A DNA stretch of 64,000 nucleotides from Marinobacter sp. (lineage in GTDB: Bacteria; Pseudomonadota; Gammaproteobacteria; Pseudomonadales; Oleiphilaceae), in the NCBI GenBank assembly GCA_030457765.1, contig JAKDUK010000004.1:1-64000 (forward strand), in the 5' to 3' direction. The notes under the pieces were generated by a model. That model was given only the letters and a program-made list of their open reading frames with translations, ran no database searches and had not been told where the DNA came from. The position numbers and the translations under genes were made by a program. Positions within the stretch are counted from its first letter, which is position 1. Each line of letters opens with the position of its first letter. Positions 60,826 through 64,000 of this stretch are shown piece after piece.

Positions 60826-61732
60826 TACCTTGCCCAAATTTTTTATTTTTCGCCTGGTAGGTGCTGTACTACTGATAGGCAGTTCTGCTTTTGCCAGTGC
60901 TGCATTGCCCGAAGCCATACCCAAGGCTTTTCCCCAGTCTACGCTTGAAGTAACAAAGCCTATCAATTCCCTTGGCCATTTGGTTTTGTTTAGCCCGGTG
61001 CGGGAAGTGAATAACGAGATTCGCTCAGAGACCATGGCCAGGTTGCCGGTTTCCGGTGAGGGGCGGCTTTACCAGATTTCACGGGATTCTAACCGCCGGG
61101 AGGCGCGGGATCACTACTTGAGCTTGCTTAGAGAGCGCGGTGCGCAGGTTCTCTTTGAGTGCTCGGGGATCCGCTGCGGCCGAAGTAACGTGTGGGCAAA
61201 CCAGGTATTCGACCAATCGGTTTTGTATGGCCGCGATGCCACACAGGATTACCTTGTGGCCGGCGTAGTGGCTGAGGATGGCAGCCGTTGGCTTACCTCT
61301 GTATATACGGTTACCCGGGGCAACCTGCGAGAGTATGTGTGGGTAGAACATTTGCAGGTAGCGGCTGGCGCATCAGTACCCGGCCTTGGTACGGCAAACG
61401 ACCGAGTTGTAGGCCCAGTGATAGTACCCTGGCAAGGTGGCGTTACTTACCAGTTTGATTGGCAGGCTACAGATCGTCGCAAAATCAATGAGCTTGCCCG
61501 GAGTGAAGGCGCCACCGTGGTTCTTGTGGGCTACTCCGCACTTGGTGCCAATGAATCCCTCGAAGAGTCCATCAACCGTGCACGCAAAGCGACAGAGTCT
61601 CTTTCAGAGGTGTTGACCAAAACTGGCGTGTCCAGACAACAACAAGAATTGCTTGTTGTGGGGCCGTCCGTGGTTATTTCCGACCCTGCTCGCGAGGGTG
61701 ATCGGGTTGAGGTGATGGTTATAAAGAGGTAA
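60818..61732 (+). CDS. DUF4892 domain-containing protein
   Basis: Start overlaps hydrolase end; 'HYLSLLRERGAQVLFECSGIRCGRSNVWANQVF'; OmpA-like C-terminal region. Confidence 0.82.
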   Translation: MSDTLPKFFIFRLVGAVLLIGSSAFASAALPEAIPKAFPQSTLEVTKPINSLGHLVLFSPVREVNNEIRSETMARLPVSGEGRLYQISRDSNRREARDHYLSLLRERGAQVLFECSGIRCGRSNVWANQVFDQSVLYGRDATQDYLVAGVVAEDGSRWLTSVYTVTRGNLREYVWVEHLQVAAGASVPGLGTANDRVVGPVIVPWQGGVTYQFDWQATDRRKINELARSEGATVVLVGYSALGANESLEESINRARKATESLSEVLTKTGVSRQQQELLVVGPSVVISDPAREGDRVEVMVIKR

Positions 61733-61736
61733 CTAC

Positions 61737-62873
61737 GTGTCAGACAATGATGTGTCCAAAGTTGTAGACAGTTCCGATATCTCGGCCACCGAGCTGGGTA
61801 GTAGCGAAAACAAGGCACCGAAGCGCAAGCGCCAAACAGTGGCGCTTACCCTGGGTAGTGGGGGTGCCCGAGGTTATGCCCATATCGGCGCTATAGAGAT
61901 TTTGGCGGAACGTGGTTATAACATTGTGGCCATATCCGGCTGCTCCATGGGCTCCCTGGTTGGGGGTATGTACGCCGCCGGTAAAATGCAGGATTACAAA
62001 GACTGGGTAACCGGGCTTGGCCAGTTTGATGTGCTGAAACTGCTGGATCTCACCTTTAACTCTTCCGGAGCTATCCGGGGCGAAAAAATATTTTCTGTGG
62101 TACGGGAAATGCTGGGTAATACTCGCATTGAAAATCTGCCGATGCACTATACTGCTGTTGCTACGGATTTACTGGCCCACAAAGAAATATGGTTTCAGGA
62201 GGGTCCGCTGGACAGGGCAATCCGTGCCTCTGTTGCTATTCCTGGTGTGGTAACGCCATTGGTTTTGGGTGGCCGAGTGCTGATAGACGGAGCACTATTG
62301 AACCCGCTCCCTATCATTCCCACTATTTCCGCCCATGCAGATATCATTGTTGCGGTGAACCTGAGTGGCGAGGATGATCGTCGCCAAAGGCTACCAGATG
62401 CTGCGTTTTCAGGTAACGGTGATGAGGAAGACACGGATGAGTGGATGAATGCTATCCGCGACAAGGCCTCGCGCTGGTTCGACTGGGATACGCTGAAGTC
62501 ATTAGGGCCGAAAAAGAGCGGATCGGATGACAGTCCTGAACAGAAGATATCAAAAGAGGTTCAGAAAAAAGAACATCATAAGGATAATGAAAAAAAGCTG
62601 CAGGAAGCGCACGAGACCATAGATTGGGACAAGTTGGGAATTGGCAAGTTTGATGTAATGAACCTTACCATTGAAACCATGCAAAGTGCTCTTGTTCAAT
62701 ACAAAATCGCGGGTTATCCACCAGATTTGCTGGTTAACATCCCGAAAAACGCATGCCGTAGCTATGACTACCATAAGGCGCCCGAGCTTATCCAGCTGGG
62801 GCGTGAGCGTATGGCTGCAGCTTTAGACCGCTTTGAGGAAAACCAGGGCAGCTGCGGGCCACTGGCTATTTGA
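61737..62873 (+). CDS. patatin-like phospholipase family protein
   Basis: 'LTLGSGGARGYAHIGAIEIL', 'GCSMGSLVGG', 'DGALLNPLP'. Confidence 0.92.
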   Translation: MSDNDVSKVVDSSDISATELGSSENKAPKRKRQTVALTLGSGGARGYAHIGAIEILAERGYNIVAISGCSMGSLVGGMYAAGKMQDYKDWVTGLGQFDVLKLLDLTFNSSGAIRGEKIFSVVREMLGNTRIENLPMHYTAVATDLLAHKEIWFQEGPLDRAIRASVAIPGVVTPLVLGGRVLIDGALLNPLPIIPTISAHADIIVAVNLSGEDDRRQRLPDAAFSGNGDEEDTDEWMNAIRDKASRWFDWDTLKSLGPKKSGSDDSPEQKISKEVQKKEHHKDNEKKLQEAHETIDWDKLGIGKFDVMNLTIETMQSALVQYKIAGYPPDLLVNIPKNACRSYDYHKAPELIQLGRERMAAALDRFEENQGSCGPLAI

Positions 62874-62938
62874 GCCTTTTTTGCCACAGTTATCCGGTTA
62901 GGCTGCAGAAAAACCCTTAAACAACGTATAATCCTGCG

Positions 62939-63871
62939 TTGAATCCGACATTACAGGAACCCGCATTAGTGACCAGCCCCATTGAAGATCTGCACACCGT
63001 TCGCGATTACCTTCGTTACGCTTCTTCGCAGTTTGCGGCTTCACCGGTGTTTTTCGGCCATGGCACGGATAATGTATGGGATGAAGCCGTGCAGCTGGTG
63101 ATGCGTAGTCTTCATCTGCCACTGGAAGACAACACCTTGTTTCTTGATGCAAGGCTTATTCGGGAAGAGCGGCGTGTTGTTCTTGAGCGCATACGGCGCA
63201 GAATTGAGGAGCGGGTGCCTCTTGCTTACCTGCTGGGCGAAGCTTGGTTTATGGGTATGCCGTTTCATGTGGATGAGCGGGTGTTGGTGCCTAGGTCTCC
63301 GCTTGGCGAGTTGATTGATAACGGGTTTCAGCCCTGGCTGGGAGACAAATCAGTTGAACGGGTTCTGGATCTTTGCGCAGGTAGTGGCTGCATCGGCATA
63401 GGTGTAGCCTCTGTCTTTGAAGATGCCAGTGTAGACCTGTCTGATATTTCGGCAGATGCATTGGCAGTGGCTGATTCGAACATAGATCTTCATGAGCTTC
63501 ACGGCAGAGTTCGCACGGTGCAATCGGATGTGTTCGCCAATATAAGCGGACAATACGATATTATTGTTAGCAACCCACCCTATGTGGATGCCGAAGATAT
63601 GGCCGATATGCCGGATGAGTTTCATCACGAACCGGCATTGGGTTTAACCGCGGGTGATGACGGGTTGGATATTGCGCACAAAATTATTGCCGGCGCGGCG
63701 GAGCACCTTGCACCCGGTGGTTTGCTAGTTGTCGAGGTGGGGAACAGCTGGATAGCTCTGGATGAAGCCTACCCAGAGCTTCCATTTACGTGGCTAGAGT
63801 TCAGCAACGGCGGCAACGGTGTGTTTGCGATCACAGAGCAAGACCTTCGGCAATGGCAAGCTGAACGTTAA
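62939..63871 (+). CDS. prmB: 50S ribosomal protein L3 N(5)-glutamine methyltransferase
   Basis: '[12 protein letters not shown]', '[13 protein letters not shown]', N-terminus typical of PrmB; next to aroC; start codon uncertain. Confidence 0.93.
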   Translation: MNPTLQEPALVTSPIEDLHTVRDYLRYASSQFAASPVFFGHGTDNVWDEAVQLVMRSLHLPLEDNTLFLDARLIREERRVVLERIRRRIEERVPLAYLLGEAWFMGMPFHVDERVLVPRSPLGELIDNGFQPWLGDKSVERVLDLCAGSGCIGIGVASVFEDASVDLSDISADALAVADSNIDLHELHGRVRTVQSDVFANISGQYDIIVSNPPYVDAEDMADMPDEFHHEPALGLTAGDDGLDIAHKIIAGAAEHLAPGGLLVVEVGNSWIALDEAYPELPFTWLEFSNGGNGVFAITEQDLRQWQAER

Positions 63872-63907
63872 ACGATTTTTTAAATTACCATTACAAGATG
63901 CTGAATT

Positions 63908-64000
63908 ATGTCGGGAAACTCTTTCGGAAAATTGTTTACTGTTACCTCTTTCGGTGAGAGCCACGGGGCTGCTTTGGGTTGCATCATTGATGGCTGCCCG
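63908..64000 (+). CDS. aroC: chorismate synthase (5' fragment, runs off window)
   Basis: [31 protein letters not shown]. Confidence 0.95.
   Translation, partial: MSGNSFGKLFTVTSFGESHGAALGCIIDGCP

Overview
A 64 kb gammaproteobacterial chromosomal segment, probably Marinobacter-like (inferred from gene content, not from a search). It is almost fully coding. No rRNA, tRNA, IS element, prophage or CRISPR array was recognised. Left end (0.2-11.2 kb): a PEP-CTERM surface-protein island with two PEP-CTERM proteins, an exosortase-associated N-acyl amino acid synthase-like acyltransferase paired with a VAO/4-cresol-dehydrogenase-type flavoprotein, and the PrsT/PrsR/PrsK module. No exosortase is in the window. 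The middle holds ordinary housekeeping blocks: SRP RNA-dnaX-ybaB-recR-rnd, fadD-hrpA, dinG, cysB/cysH, thrH, pabB, holB, prmB-aroC. Accessory-looking blocks are a VWA/MoxR/CoxE-like triad (19.5-23.6 kb), a poorly characterised TPR/lipoprotein/TonB-like envelope operon (23.9-30.6 kb), a GspA-GspB pair, DUF6160-like secreted proteins, and a DUF58-TgpA pair. Strongest observations: (1) the second PEP-CTERM protein carries a Cys...Gln pair in contexts resembling thioester-domain adhesins; (2) an NAD-epimerase gene whose translationally coupled ATG is out of frame by one CA unit of a CA repeat (phase variation, decay or sequence error); (3) the acyltransferase-flavoprotein pair as a possible N-acyl-aromatic amino acid pathway tied to PEP-CTERM sorting; (4) sigma54-type -24/-12 sequences upstream of both PEP-CTERM genes, next to the NtrC-family regulator PrsR; (5) the TPR/TonB-like operon without a local ExbB/ExbD motor.
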